DNA of 64,000 bases from G965202665 sp965243835 (GTDB taxonomy: Bacteria; Actinomycetota; Acidimicrobiia; Spongiisociales; Spongiisociaceae), in assembly GCA_965243835.1 (NCBI GenBank), contig OZ251578.1, positions 2,852,001 to 2,916,000 on the forward strand. Reading direction: 5' to 3'. The notes beneath the pieces are model-generated. The model was not told the DNA's origin. It ran no database searches and saw only the letters and a list, made by a program, of their open reading frames with translations. The translations under genes were made by a program, and so were the position numbers. This document shows, piece after piece, positions 1 to 9,716 of the stretch (its first letter is position 1; each line of letters begins with the position of its first letter).

Positions 1-1
1 C

Positions 2-1108
2 CGCCCCTCCTACCTGGTGGTGAACGCCGACGAGTCCGAGCCGGGCACGTTCAAGGACCGGCAACTGATGGAACGGGATCCCCACCAGCTGGTGGAGGGG
101 GTGATCATCGCCTCCTACGCCAACGAGGCGCATCACGCTTTCATCTACATCAGGGGGGAATATCCGAAAGCGGCCCGCCGGGTGCAGGCGGCGGTGGACG
201 AAGCCTACGCGGCCGGGTATCTGGGGACGGACATTTTAGGGAGCGGGTTCGACTTGGAGGCCGCCATCCACTTGGGGGCGGGGGCCTACATCTGCGGGGA
301 GGAGACGGCCCTGCTCAACAGTCTGGAGGGGCGGCGGGGGGAACCCCGCCTCAAGCCCCCCTATTTCCCGGCCGCCAAAGGCCTGTACAACCAGCCCACC
401 ATCGTCAACAACGTGGAAACCCTGTCCAATCTGCCCTGGATCATCAACCACGGCGGGGAAGCCTACGCGGCCATCGGCCCCGCCGACTCCCCCGGAACGC
501 GCATGTGCTCGGTGTCCGGACACGTGGCGCGGCCCGGCAACTACGAGATCGTGGAGGGAATGACCTGGCGTCATCTGATCTACGAGACGGCGGGGGGAAT
601 CCGGGACGGCAACCGGCTCAAGGCGTGGGTGCCGGGCGGGGCCTCCGCCCCCTGGTTCGTACCGGACCTGCATTTGGACACCGAAGTCACCAAGGCGGTG
701 ATCGACTCCCTGGGCTCCATGGTCGGGTCGGGAGCGGTGATCGTGATGGATCACACCACCGACATGGTGGCGGCCGCGGAACGGCTGGTGCGCTTCTTCG
801 CCCACGAGTCGTGCGGGCAGTGCACCCCCTGCCGGGAGGGGACCGACTGGCTGGACGGCATTCTGCGCCGGATAATGGACGGGCAGGGCCGGGCGGCGGA
901 CGCCGATCTGCTGTACGACGTGTCGGACAACATTTCCCCCGGGATGACCTGGCCCCCCAAGATGACCACCATCTGCCCGCTGGGGCCGTCGGCGGTGTCG
1001 CCGGTGGATTCCCTCCTCAAATATTTCCGGGAGGAAGTGGACGAGTATCTGCGGGCGGCCCAGCTGACGCCGGTGAGCATCCGGACGCCGGCGGGAGCGG
1101 CGGTATGA
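2..1108 (+). CDS. nuoF: NADH-quinone oxidoreductase subunit F (5' end missing)
   Basis: This is the NADH- and FMN-binding subunit of Complex I, in the peripheral arm, which takes electrons from NADH. The window opens inside the gene: the frame is open from base 2 (RPSYLVVNADESEPGTFKD), so the GTG at 17 is internal and not the start. The NADESEPGTFKDR flavin-site segment, the GAGAYICGEETALLNS segment and the N3 4Fe-4S motif ESCGQCTPCREG (about 806-844) with its fourth cysteine in TTICPLG (about 965-985) are all present. Its stop overlaps the nuoG start as ATGA, so the two are translationally coupled. nuoE and the N-terminus lie outside the window. The family identity is certain. Confidence 0.97.
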   Translation, partial: RPSYLVVNADESEPGTFKDRQLMERDPHQLVEGVIIASYANEAHHAFIYIRGEYPKAARRVQAAVDEAYAAGYLGTDILGSGFDLEAAIHLGAGAYICGEETALLNSLEGRRGEPRLKPPYFPAAKGLYNQPTIVNNVETLSNLPWIINHGGEAYAAIGPADSPGTRMCSVSGHVARPGNYEIVEGMTWRHLIYETAGGIRDGNRLKAWVPGGASAPWFVPDLHLDTEVTKAVIDSLGSMVGSGAVIVMDHTTDMVAAAERLVRFFAHESCGQCTPCREGTDWLDGILRRIMDGQGRAADADLLYDVSDNISPGMTWPPKMTTICPLGPSAVSPVDSLLKYFREEVDEYLRAAQLTPVSIRTPAGAAV

Positions 1109-3570
1109 GCGGCGCCGGGAAGGAAATGGTCACCGTCGTCATCGACGGGCGGGAGGCGTCGGCGGCGGCCGGGGAGTTGCTGATCAAGGTGGCCGAAGAA
1201 CACGGGACCCACATTCCCCGGTTCTGCTGGCATCCCCGGATGAACCCGGTGGGGATGTGCCGGATGTGCCTGGTGGAAATGGACACCCCCCGGGGAAGGG
1301 CCCTCATCCCCGCCTGCATGCAACCGGTGAGCGACGGGATGACGGTCCACACCCGGTCGGAGACGGCCCTCAAAGCCCAGGAGGGGGTGCTGGAGTTTCT
1401 GCTCATCAACCATCCCCTGGACTGCCCGGTGTGCGACAAGGGCGGGGAGTGCCCGCTCCAGGACCAGACCATGTCCTACGGGCCGGGGGAAAGCCGCTTC
1501 GTGGAGGAGAAACGCCATTTTGAAAAACCCATCCCCATCAGCGACTTGGTGCTTTTGGACCGGGAGCGGTGCATCCTGTGCGCGCGCTGCACCCGCTTCT
1601 CCGATGAGATCTCCGGCGACCCGCTGATTGAATTCCAGGGGCGGGGCTCCCACACCCAGGTTCTCACCTTCCCGGACGAGCCTTTCCATTCCTACTTCTC
1701 GGGCAACACGGTGCAGATCTGCCCGGTGGGGGCCCTGACCGCCGTCCCCTACCGTTTCCGGGCCCGCCCCTGGGATCTGCGCATCGTGGAAAGCACGGGC
1801 GGGTTCCACACCGAAGGCTCCCGCATTGCGGTGCACGCCTCCCACAACCGGGTGTTGCGCTTTTTGGGAGTGGACAACGGGTCCCCCAACCAGGGATGGC
1901 TGTCGGACAAGGAACGGTTCGGGTTTGAGTACATCAACTCCCCCGACCGGTTGCGCACTCCCCTCATCCGGGGCGCGGGCGGGGAGTTGCGGGAGGCGGA
2001 CTGGGGGGAGGCCCTGGACCTGGCGGCGGAGCGCATCAGCCGGGCCGGGGGGCGGGCGGCCGCCCTGGGCGGAGCCCGGGGAACCAACGAGGACGCCTAC
2101 GCCCTCTCCAAATTCATGCGCATGGCGGCCGCCTCCCACCATTTGGACTGCCAGATGGGGGACGGCCTGCGCCCGGAGTTCCTGGCCGGGATGACCGGGC
2201 GGGGGCGCATCGACGACCTGGAGCAGGCGGGAGCGGTTCTGGTGTGGGGCCCGGACCTGAAAGAGAGCCACCCCATCCTGTACCTGCGGGTGCGGCGGGC
2301 CGCCCAGGAGCTGGGGGCGCGGTTGGTGATCCTCCATCCCCGGCGCACCGGGCTGGACGACCGGGCCTCCCACAAGTTCACCTATCGTCCCGGACGGGGG
2401 GCGGAGATGCTGCAGGCCCTGCGGGACGGAGACGGAACCTTGGCCGGGGCCCGCCGGGCCTTGGAGGAGGGACCGCTGACGGCGTTGGTCGGCCGGTGCG
2501 GGTTGGGAGAAGACCCCCGGCTGGCGGAAGGGGTCGCCGCCTTGGCCCTGGAGCTGGGCGGGACGATTCTGCCCTTGGAGCACCGGGGGAACGTGCATGG
2601 GGCGTTGGATATGGGCGTCTCGCCCGGGCTCCTGCCGGGACGGACGGCCGTCGGCGACCCGGCCGCCGCCGGGCTGTGGGGAGGCCCGCCCGCCGCCCCG
2701 GGTCGGGACGCGGCCGGGATGGCGGAGGCGGCCGCGGCCGGGGAACTGGAAGTTTTGCTGCTGATGGGGGCGGACCCGGTGCGGGACCTGGCGGGAGCGG
2801 ACGGACGGGCCCTGGTGGAAGGGGCCGGTTTCACCGTCGCCGTCGACCTGTTTTTAACCGACTCCTCCCGCCGGGCGGACGTGATCCTGCCCGCGGCCGC
2901 CTTCGCCGAAAAAGAGGGAACGGTCACCAACCTGGAGGGTCGGGTGCAGAAAGTCAACCGGCTCATCTCCGCCCCCGGCCAAGCCCAAGCCGACTGGTCC
3001 GTCCTGGACGAGCTGGCCTCCCGCCTGGGGAGCCCCCTGCATCTGGACTCCCCGCAGGCCATCGCCGACGAGATTGCGGAAACGGCCCCCGCCTACCGGG
3101 GCGTCACCTGGTCGTATCTGGAAAAAGAAGCCCGCCGGGGGGCGGTGGTTCCGCTGGAAGGGGCCGAGCAACCCCTGCAGAGCCCGCCCCGCCCCGCCCC
3201 GGCCCCCGCCAACGCCAACGGGGACGGCCCCGCCCTGCACCTGGCACGCACCCTCTACGACGACGGGACCGCTATGCGCCACAGCCCCTCCCTGCATCCC
3301 CTGGCCCCGGGCGCGGTCTGCCATCTGCGTTCCGATCACGCCGCCGCCCTGGGAGTGACGGAGGGGGAGCGGGTGACGGTGCGGTGGGACGGGGGGGAGG
3401 CGGAAATGCCGGTGCGCGCCGACGACTCCTTGGCCGAGGGAACCTTCTACATCCCGTTCAACCAGCCGGACGCCCCCCCGTTGGGAGGGGCGGTCGGCGG
3501 CGCGGTGAAAATATCCCCGGCTCCGCAGGCGGAAGCGGCCGGGGAGGGCGCGCCCGGAGAAGGGGAATAG
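1105..3570 (+). CDS. nuoG: NADH-quinone oxidoreductase subunit G
   Basis: This is the large iron-sulphur subunit of Complex I (821 aa), which carries electrons from the FMN subunit toward NuoI. The N-terminal 2Fe-2S ferredoxin domain uses C41, C52, C55 and C71. Next come the His/Cys motif HPLDCPVCDKGGECPLQ (N5) and the CILCARC...CPVGA 4Fe-4S site, then a degenerate molybdopterin-oxidoreductase domain from about residue 220 and a C-terminal dinucleotide-binding-like domain. The start is the ATG inside the ATGA overlap with nuoF. The frame is open further upstream, but that part is only nuoF read in another frame. The stop abuts the nuoH start directly. Length and motif order are normal for actinobacterial NuoG. 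Confidence 0.96.
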   Translation: MSGAGKEMVTVVIDGREASAAAGELLIKVAEEHGTHIPRFCWHPRMNPVGMCRMCLVEMDTPRGRALIPACMQPVSDGMTVHTRSETALKAQEGVLEFLLINHPLDCPVCDKGGECPLQDQTMSYGPGESRFVEEKRHFEKPIPISDLVLLDRERCILCARCTRFSDEISGDPLIEFQGRGSHTQVLTFPDEPFHSYFSGNTVQICPVGALTAVPYRFRARPWDLRIVESTGGFHTEGSRIAVHASHNRVLRFLGVDNGSPNQGWLSDKERFGFEYINSPDRLRTPLIRGAGGELREADWGEALDLAAERISRAGGRAAALGGARGTNEDAYALSKFMRMAAASHHLDCQMGDGLRPEFLAGMTGRGRIDDLEQAGAVLVWGPDLKESHPILYLRVRRAAQELGARLVILHPRRTGLDDRASHKFTYRPGRGAEMLQALRDGDGTLAGARRALEEGPLTALVGRCGLGEDPRLAEGVAALALELGGTILPLEHRGNVHGALDMGVSPGLLPGRTAVGDPAAAGLWGGPPAAPGRDAAGMAEAAAAGELEVLLLMGADPVRDLAGADGRALVEGAGFTVAVDLFLTDSSRRADVILPAAAFAEKEGTVTNLEGRVQKVNRLISAPGQAQADWSVLDELASRLGSPLHLDSPQAIADEIAETAPAYRGVTWSYLEKEARRGAVVPLEGAEQPLQSPPRPAPAPANANGDGPALHLARTLYDDGTAMRHSPSLHPLAPGAVCHLRSDHAAALGVTEGERVTVRWDGGEAEMPVRADDSLAEGTFYIPFNQPDAPPLGGAVGGAVKISPAPQAEAAGEGAPGEGE

Positions 3571-4656
3571 ATGGACGGCTGGGATTTCCTGCTCATCGCG
3601 GCCCGGGTTTTGGTCGTCTTCGCCTTGTTGATGGCGGTGACCATCCTGCTCATCTGGTTTGAACGCAAAGTGGTGGCCGACATGCAGAACCGGGTGGGCC
3701 CGGACCGGGCCGGGCCGTGGGGAATCCTGCAGACGGTGGCCGACGGCCTGAAGCTGTTCTTCAAGGAACAGATCACCCCCCGCAAAGCGGAGTTGGGGCT
3801 GTACCTGGCCGCCCCCATGCTGGCCGCCGTGCCCGCCTTTCTGATGTTCATGGTGGTTCCCTTCGGACGACCCTTCACCCTCACCCTGGGCGGAACGGAA
3901 CGCACCGTCCCCCTGCAGGGGGCGGACCTGAACGTCGGGCTGTTGTTCGTGCTCGCCATGTCCTCCATCGCGGTGTACGCGGTGGTGCTGGCCGGCTGGG
4001 CCTCCGGCTCCAAATACCCGTTGCTGGGCGGGGTGCGGGCCACCGCCCAGGCCATCTCCTACGAGGCGGCCATGGGCCTGTCGCTGGTCCCGGTGGCCCT
4101 GTACAGCGGTTCGTTGCGCATCTCCGAAATCGTGGAAAACCAACGCCAAAGCCTCGCTTTCCTCAATTGGGGGATCGGCGTCCCCGCGTGGAACGCGCTG
4201 GTCCTCGCCCCCTCCTTCGTCATTTTTTTCATCGCGGCCGTGGCCGAAACCAACCGGGCTCCGTTCGACTTGGTGGAGGCGGAGCAGGAAATCGTAGGCG
4301 GCTTCCACACCGAATACTCCGGTTTGCGCTTCGCCCTGTTTTTCCTGGCCGAATACATCAACATTTTCACGATGTCCGCCTTGGCGGTCACCCTGTTCCT
4401 GGGCGGATGGGCGGGCCCCACCTGGGACGGGACCCTGCCCGCTTTCATCAGCGGGGCCCTGCCCACCGTCTGGTTCCTGCTGAAGACGATCATTTTCCTG
4501 TTCCTGTACGTATGGTTGCGGGCCACCTTGCCCCGTCTGCGCTACGACCAACTGATGACGCTGGGATGGAAGCGCCTCATCCCCGCCTCCCTGGCCTGGA
4601 TCGTGTGCGTGGGAGCGGCTTTGTCGGTGCGCGAGTTCGGTCTTCCCTGGAGTTGA
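3571..4656 (+). CDS. nuoH: NADH-quinone oxidoreductase subunit H
   Basis: This is the membrane subunit (361 aa) at the junction between the peripheral and membrane arms of Complex I, forming part of the quinone-binding site. The ERKVVADMQNRVGPDRAG signature after the first transmembrane helix and the AETNRAPFDLVEAEQE loop are both typical, and about eight hydrophobic helices can be counted. The ATG follows the nuoG TAG stop with no gap, and the gene ends one base before nuoI. The length matches the family. Confidence 0.97.
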   Translation: MDGWDFLLIAARVLVVFALLMAVTILLIWFERKVVADMQNRVGPDRAGPWGILQTVADGLKLFFKEQITPRKAELGLYLAAPMLAAVPAFLMFMVVPFGRPFTLTLGGTERTVPLQGADLNVGLLFVLAMSSIAVYAVVLAGWASGSKYPLLGGVRATAQAISYEAAMGLSLVPVALYSGSLRISEIVENQRQSLAFLNWGIGVPAWNALVLAPSFVIFFIAAVAETNRAPFDLVEAEQEIVGGFHTEYSGLRFALFFLAEYINIFTMSALAVTLFLGGWAGPTWDGTLPAFISGALPTVWFLLKTIIFLFLYVWLRATLPRLRYDQLMTLGWKRLIPASLAWIVCVGAALSVREFGLPWS

Positions 4657-4657
4657 A

Positions 4658-5311
4658 ATGAATCCGATAAGAGCATTCCTGAAAGGCATGGCCGTAACCT
4701 GGCGGCAGTTCATCGCCACTATGGGCGGCAAAGGGCTGGTCACAACCAAATACCCGGCGGAGATGCGGGACAAACCGCAACGTTTCCATGGCCGGCATGT
4801 CCTCAACCGCTACGAGGACGGCATGGAAAAATGCATCGGGTGCGAGCTGTGCGCCGGGGCCTGCCCCGCCCGTTGCATCTACGTGCGGGGAGCCGACAAC
4901 CCCGAGGAGTTGCCGGTAAGCCCCGGGGAGCGCTACGGGTTCATCTATGAAATCAATATGTTGCGGTGCATTTTCTGCGGGTTGTGCGTGGAAGCCTGCC
5001 CCACCGAGGCCATCACCCACACCCAACTGTTCGAAATGTCCGCCTCCAACCGGGAGGACGCCATCTACACCAAAACCGAGTTGCTGGTCAACCGGGACGG
5101 CGCCCCCAACCATATGTTCGCCGCGGACCGCTTCGCCGACCATGACGAGTTGGCGGCGGCTGACGGGTGGATGCGGGCCACCTCCCCGCAGGGACGGGCC
5201 GCCTACGAGGGGGTGGTGGGCTGGACCGGCTCGGCCGGCGTCGGGGTGCGTCCCCCCGAGGCGGGACAGTCGTCCGAGGCCCCGGCCTCGGCGGCGGACG
5301 GGGAAGACTGA
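4658..5311 (+). CDS. nuoI: NADH-quinone oxidoreductase subunit I
   Basis: This is the two-cluster ferredoxin-like subunit (217 aa) that passes electrons to cluster N2 and the quinone. Two CxxCxxCxxxCP motifs bind 4Fe-4S clusters: C59, C62, C65, C69 and C104, C107, C110, C114. The C-terminal 60 residues are an Ala/Gly-rich tail that is not part of the core fold, as is common in actinobacterial NuoI. Its TGA stop shares the A with the nuoJ ATG (5311), so translation is coupled. Confidence 0.97.
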   Translation: MNPIRAFLKGMAVTWRQFIATMGGKGLVTTKYPAEMRDKPQRFHGRHVLNRYEDGMEKCIGCELCAGACPARCIYVRGADNPEELPVSPGERYGFIYEINMLRCIFCGLCVEACPTEAITHTQLFEMSASNREDAIYTKTELLVNRDGAPNHMFAADRFADHDELAAADGWMRATSPQGRAAYEGVVGWTGSAGVGVRPPEAGQSSEAPASAADGED

Positions 5312-5907
5312 TGGTGGAACTGGTCATCTTCGTGCTGATGGGAGCGACCGCCCTGGCCGGGGCGCTGGCCGTGGTTCTGGGGCGCAACCCGGTGTACGGG
5401 GCTATGGGCCTGTTGGCCACCCTGTTCTCCCTGGCCGTTTTCTACGTGGTCCATCTGGCCCATTTTGCGGCCGTAGTGCAGGTGATCGTCTACGCCGGAG
5501 CGGTGATCACCCTGTTCCTGTTCGTAATTATGTTCATCGGGGTGGACCGGGCGGAGCGGATGTCCCGGAAACGGGCCGTGCCCCGTCCGCTGGTCCTGCT
5601 CATCGCGGCGGGGGCGGTGGTTGCGGTCGGGGCCTTGGCGGTCACCGGACGTTTCGACCCGGTTATCACCGACGGGGGCCCCGTCGAGCAGACGACGGGG
5701 TCCGTGGAAGAAATAGGAAACAACCTGATCAGCATCCCCGCCCCGGAGGGGGGGCGCACCGCTTCTCCGTGGTTGCCCGCTTTTGAGGCCACCGGGGCCT
5801 TGTTGGCGGTGGCGGCGGTGGGGGCCATCGCCCTGGCCTTCCGGCGGGCCCGGCCCGGGAACCAAACCGCCGCCGAAGAAGGGGACGGGCCGGAGGCGGA
5901 GCGATGA
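5311..5907 (+). CDS. nuoJ: NADH-quinone oxidoreductase subunit J
   Basis: This is a membrane-arm subunit of Complex I (198 aa) with about five hydrophobic helices. The conserved helix QVIVYAGAVITLFLFVIMF includes the pi-bulge region of the third helix. The start is the ATG that overlaps the nuoI stop by one base. Codons upstream in the same frame belong to nuoI and were not used. The last 30 residues are charged (RRARPGNQTAAEEGDG) and lie outside the membrane. ATGA overlap with nuoK. Confidence 0.95.
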   Translation: MVELVIFVLMGATALAGALAVVLGRNPVYGAMGLLATLFSLAVFYVVHLAHFAAVVQVIVYAGAVITLFLFVIMFIGVDRAERMSRKRAVPRPLVLLIAAGAVVAVGALAVTGRFDPVITDGGPVEQTTGSVEEIGNNLISIPAPEGGRTASPWLPAFEATGALLAVAAVGAIALAFRRARPGNQTAAEEGDGPEAER

Positions 5908-6209
5908 TCGTCACCGCCGGCTGGTACATAACCCTGGCCGCGGCCCTGTTCCTGATCGGAACCCTGGGGCTTCTGTTGCGCAGCAACGCTTTGGTTATGT
6001 TCATGTCCATTGAACTGATGCTGAACGCCGTCAATCTGACTTTTGTGGCCGCGGCCCGGGCGCACGGGGTGTTGGACGGGCAAATGGCGGTGCTGTTCGT
6101 GCTGGTGGTGGCCGCGGCCGAAGTGGCGGTGGGGCTGGCCATCATCGTTTCCGTGTTCCGCACCCGGCAGACGGCTTCGGCGGACGAACTGACGGAGTTG
6201 GCCGGATGA
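5904..6209 (+). CDS. nuoK: NADH-quinone oxidoreductase subunit K
   Basis: This is a short three-helix subunit of the proton-pumping arm (101 aa, the standard length). It shows MSIELMLNAVNLTFVAAAR, with the helix-2 glutamate used in proton transfer, and AAAEVAVGLAIIVSVF, with the helix-3 glutamate. It overlaps nuoJ (ATGA at 5904) and nuoL (ATGA at 6206), so it is embedded in a strictly coupled translation chain. Confidence 0.97.
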   Translation: MIVTAGWYITLAAALFLIGTLGLLLRSNALVMFMSIELMLNAVNLTFVAAARAHGVLDGQMAVLFVLVVAAAEVAVGLAIIVSVFRTRQTASADELTELAG

Positions 6210-8110
6210 CCGGGACCCTGTGGGCGGTGATCGCCCTGCCCCTGGCGGGGGCGGTCGTCAACCATTTCGCCGGACGGCGCTTGGGCGGGCGGTGGGCGTC
6301 CGGGTTGGCCGTAGCCGCCGTAGCGGGGGCCTTCGCCTACGCGGCGGCGGCCGCCTGGCCTTTCCTGGCGGGCGGAGAAACCGCCTCCGGGGCGGTAACG
6401 GTCGTTCACTTGTTCGACTGGATACCGGGCTTGGGGGCCGCCGCGGAACTGCTGTGGGACCCGCTGGCGGCGGTGATGACGCTAGTGGTTACCGGAGTGG
6501 GTGCCCTCATCCACATTTACGCGACGGGCTACATGCATGACGACCCGCGCCGGGCCCGCTTCTTCACCTACCTGAACCTGTTCATCGCCTCCATGCTGAT
6601 CCTGGTGTTGGCCAACAACTTCGCGTTGCTGTTCGTGGGATGGGAACTGGTGGGGCTGTGCTCCTATCTGCTCATCTCCTTCTGGTACGTCCGTCCGACG
6701 GCGGCCGCGGCCGGACGCAAGGCCTTCGTGGTGAACCGGATCGGGGACTTCGGGTTCATGATCGCCCTGATGCTGATCTTCGTCTCCTTCGGAACCCTGT
6801 CCTACTCCGCGGTCCTGGACGACCCGGGGGAGGTGATCGGCTCCTCCACCGCCGTCGCCATCGGGCTGTTGCTGTTGGTGGGGGCGGCGGGCAAATCGGC
6901 CCAGGTCCCCCTGTACGTGTGGTTGCCGGACGCCATGGAAGGCCCCACCCCGGTTTCCGCCCTCATCCACGCCGCCACCATGGTCACCGCCGGGGTGTAT
7001 ATGGTGGCCCGCACCGGGGCCATCTACGGCTTGGGCGACTTGGCGGGCGAAGCGGTCGCTACCGCGGGGGCGGTCACCGCCCTGTTGGCGGCCGTCATCG
7101 CCGTCGCCCAACGGGACATCAAACGGGTGTTGGCCTACTCCACCATCAGCCAGCTGGGGTATATGTTCATGGCGGTGGGGGCGGCCGGCTACTCGGCCGG
7201 CCTGTTCCACCTGGTCACCCACGCCGTGTTCAAAGCCCTTCTGTTTCTGGGGGCGGGTTCGGTCATCCACTCCCTGGGCGGCGAGCAGGACATGCGCCGC
7301 ATGGGCGGCCTGGCTAAAAAAATGCCCCTCACCCACCTGACGATGGCCGTCGCCGCCTTGGCCATCGCCGGCGTCCCGCCCCTGGCCGGGTTCTGGTCCA
7401 AAGACGAAATCCTGGCCGTATTGTTCGAGTCGGGCGGCTACTTTACGCTCCTGTGGGCGGCGGGGGTGGCCGCCGCCCTGCTCACCGCCTTCTACATCGC
7501 CCGCCTGTATTTCCTGGTCTTCTGGGGGGAACCCCGTTGGCCGGACGGGGCCCGCCCCCACGAGTCCCCCCGGGTAATGACCGGACCGTTGCTGGCGTTG
7601 GCGGCGGGCGCGGTGGGAATCGGGTTCGTCAACACCCCCTTCCGCCTCGCCTTCGAGCACTTTCTGGACCCGTCCTTCCACGGGGTGAAACAGGCCCACG
7701 CCCCGGAAAGCGGAATGTTGCTGGTCGCTTTGGCCCTCGTTTCCATCGCGGCCGCCGGCGCCGGAATCGCCATCTCCTACCTGTTGTACGCCCGGGCTTC
7801 CGAGGAGGGGCGGGAGCGGTTGCTGGCCCGCCTGCGGCGTCCGCTGGCGGCTATGGAACGCGGCTTCTGGGTGGACGATATGTACGGGCGGCTGTTGGTC
7901 ATCCCCGGCCGGCGCCTCTGCGAGTGGAGCGCCCGGGTGGTCGACCAGCGGATAATCGACGGGGCGGTGACGGGGACGGGAGCGGCGGTGCGGAGGGCGG
8001 GCCAATGGTTGCGGCCGGTGCAATCGGGCTACGTCCGCGCCTACGGGGCCCTGCTGGCCGCCGGGACCCTGGCCCTGCTGGTTTGGATAGTGATCCGGGG
8101 ACTGTGGTGA
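6206..8110 (+). CDS. nuoL: NADH-quinone oxidoreductase subunit L
   Basis: This is the distal antiporter-like proton-pumping subunit (634 aa). The Proton_antipo_N region (LVVTGVGALIHIYATGYM) and the core (NRIGDFGFMIALMLIF, GKSAQVPLYVWLPDAMEGPTP in two pieces, HAATMVTAGVYMVAR, DIKRVLAYSTISQLGYMF) are all recognisable. The C-terminus carries the long lateral helix and a final transmembrane helix. The start overlaps the nuoK stop. A 73-base gap to nuoM is the only sizeable spacer in the operon. Confidence 0.97.
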   Translation: MTGTLWAVIALPLAGAVVNHFAGRRLGGRWASGLAVAAVAGAFAYAAAAAWPFLAGGETASGAVTVVHLFDWIPGLGAAAELLWDPLAAVMTLVVTGVGALIHIYATGYMHDDPRRARFFTYLNLFIASMLILVLANNFALLFVGWELVGLCSYLLISFWYVRPTAAAAGRKAFVVNRIGDFGFMIALMLIFVSFGTLSYSAVLDDPGEVIGSSTAVAIGLLLLVGAAGKSAQVPLYVWLPDAMEGPTPVSALIHAATMVTAGVYMVARTGAIYGLGDLAGEAVATAGAVTALLAAVIAVAQRDIKRVLAYSTISQLGYMFMAVGAAGYSAGLFHLVTHAVFKALLFLGAGSVIHSLGGEQDMRRMGGLAKKMPLTHLTMAVAALAIAGVPPLAGFWSKDEILAVLFESGGYFTLLWAAGVAAALLTAFYIARLYFLVFWGEPRWPDGARPHESPRVMTGPLLALAAGAVGIGFVNTPFRLAFEHFLDPSFHGVKQAHAPESGMLLVALALVSIAAAGAGIAISYLLYARASEEGRERLLARLRRPLAAMERGFWVDDMYGRLLVIPGRRLCEWSARVVDQRIIDGAVTGTGAAVRRAGQWLRPVQSGYVRAYGALLAAGTLALLVWIVIRGLW

Positions 8111-8183
8111 TGCGTCGCAGCCGTTGTCAGCGACGGGGAACCGCCCTGCGCCGGGTCGGGCGGGCCGTCCGGGGACGGCGGTG

Positions 8184-9716
8184 ATGGACTTCCCCATCCT
8201 GTCCGCCCTCATCATCCTCCCGGCGGCGGCGGCGGGGGCGATCATGCTCCTGCCGGAACGCCGGGCCGAAATCGTGCGCCCGCTGGGGATCGTGCTCAGC
8301 CTGCTCCCGGTGGGGCTGTCCGGATTTCTGCTGTGGCGTTTTCCGCGGGGGGAGGCCGGCTTCCAGTTCGTGGAGCAAGTGGGGTGGATCGACCGGCTGG
8401 GTGTTTCCTGGCATCTGGGAGTGGACGGCATCTCCTTGCTGTTGGTGGTCCTGACCTCGCTTCTGGTCGCCGTTTCCCTGGGGGCGTCCGCCGCCGTCAC
8501 CCATCGCCTGCGCCTGTTCATCGCCATGATCCTGCTTTTGGAAGCCGGGCTGATCGGGGTTTTCCTGTCTCTGGACCTGTTCCTGTTTTTCGTGTTCTTC
8601 GAGGTGATCCTGATCCCGATGACTTTTATCATCGGCATATGGGGTTCCGAAAATCGGGTGTACGCGGCCGTCAAGTTTTTCCTGTACACCGCGCTGGGCT
8701 CGGCCCTGATGCTGGCCGGGATCATCTCCTTGGCCTTCATCCACCAGAACCAGACGGGAACGCTCGGCTTCTCCTACATGGACATGCTCAACCTGGAGCT
8801 GGGGACGGAAACGCAACGTTGGCTGTTTGGAGCATTCGCCCTGGCCTTCGCCATCAAGGTGCCCATTTTCCCTTTGCACACCTGGTTGCCCGACGCCCAT
8901 GTGCAGGCCCCCACCGCCGGTTCGGTGTTGCTGGCCGGAGTGTTGCTCAAACTGGGGACCTACGGGCTGTTGCGGTTCGCCCTGCCCCTGTTCCCGGAGG
9001 CGGCGGTGGACTTCGCGCCGCTGATGGCGACGCTGGCCGTGATCGGGATCATCTACGGGGCGGCGGTGGCCATCGTCCAGAAAGACTTGAAGAAACTGGT
9101 GGCCTACTCGTCGGTCAGCCACTTGGGGTTCATCGTGCTGGGAACCTTCGCCCTCACCTCGCAGGGACTGTCCGGTTCGGTAATCCAAATGATCAACCAC
9201 GGCCTCACCACCGGGGCCCTGTTCCTGCTGGTGGGACTGCTCTACGAGCGGCGGCATACCAAACTGATCGCCGACTTCGGAGGGGTGGCCCAAGGGGCTC
9301 CCCTTTTGGCCGGAATGTTCCTGTTTATGGCTTTCGCCTCCATCGGCCTGCCCGGCCTGAACGGGTTCGTCGGGGAGTTTCTGATCCTGATCGGCTCCTA
9401 TCCCTCCCTGCCCGCCTTCGCCATCGCGGCCGCGGCGGGCGTGATCCTGGCCGCGGTGTACCTGCTGTGGGCTTACGAACGGGTGTTCACCGGGGAACCG
9501 TCCCGGCCCGCCAACCGGGAAGTGCGCGACTTGTCGGCGGGTGAAATCCTGCTGTTCGCGCCGCTGGTGGCGTTGATCATTTTCCTGGGCGTCTACCCCA
9601 AACCGGCCTTGGAAGTGATCGGGCCGTCCACCCGGGCCGTGCTGGAACGAGTGGAGTCGGCCACCGGTTACGTTTCGCCGGAGCCGGTGACGGACTTCCT
9701 GTCGGGAGACGGGTAA
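8184..9716 (+). CDS. nuoM: NADH-quinone oxidoreductase subunit M
   Basis: This is an antiporter-like proton-pumping subunit (510 aa). The ATG at 8184 (MDFPILSALIILP) was chosen over an in-frame start 60 bases upstream because it begins exactly at the first membrane helix and follows a G-rich stretch; a GTG at 8181 is equally possible. FAIKVPIFPLHTWLPDAH, KLGTYGLLRFALPLFP and KLVAYSSVSHLGFIVLG are the diagnostic helices. The stop abuts the nuoN ATG. Confidence 0.96.
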   Translation: MDFPILSALIILPAAAAGAIMLLPERRAEIVRPLGIVLSLLPVGLSGFLLWRFPRGEAGFQFVEQVGWIDRLGVSWHLGVDGISLLLVVLTSLLVAVSLGASAAVTHRLRLFIAMILLLEAGLIGVFLSLDLFLFFVFFEVILIPMTFIIGIWGSENRVYAAVKFFLYTALGSALMLAGIISLAFIHQNQTGTLGFSYMDMLNLELGTETQRWLFGAFALAFAIKVPIFPLHTWLPDAHVQAPTAGSVLLAGVLLKLGTYGLLRFALPLFPEAAVDFAPLMATLAVIGIIYGAAVAIVQKDLKKLVAYSSVSHLGFIVLGTFALTSQGLSGSVIQMINHGLTTGALFLLVGLLYERRHTKLIADFGGVAQGAPLLAGMFLFMAFASIGLPGLNGFVGEFLILIGSYPSLPAFAIAAAAGVILAAVYLLWAYERVFTGEPSRPANREVRDLSAGEILLFAPLVALIIFLGVYPKPALEVIGPSTRAVLERVESATGYVSPEPVTDFLSGDG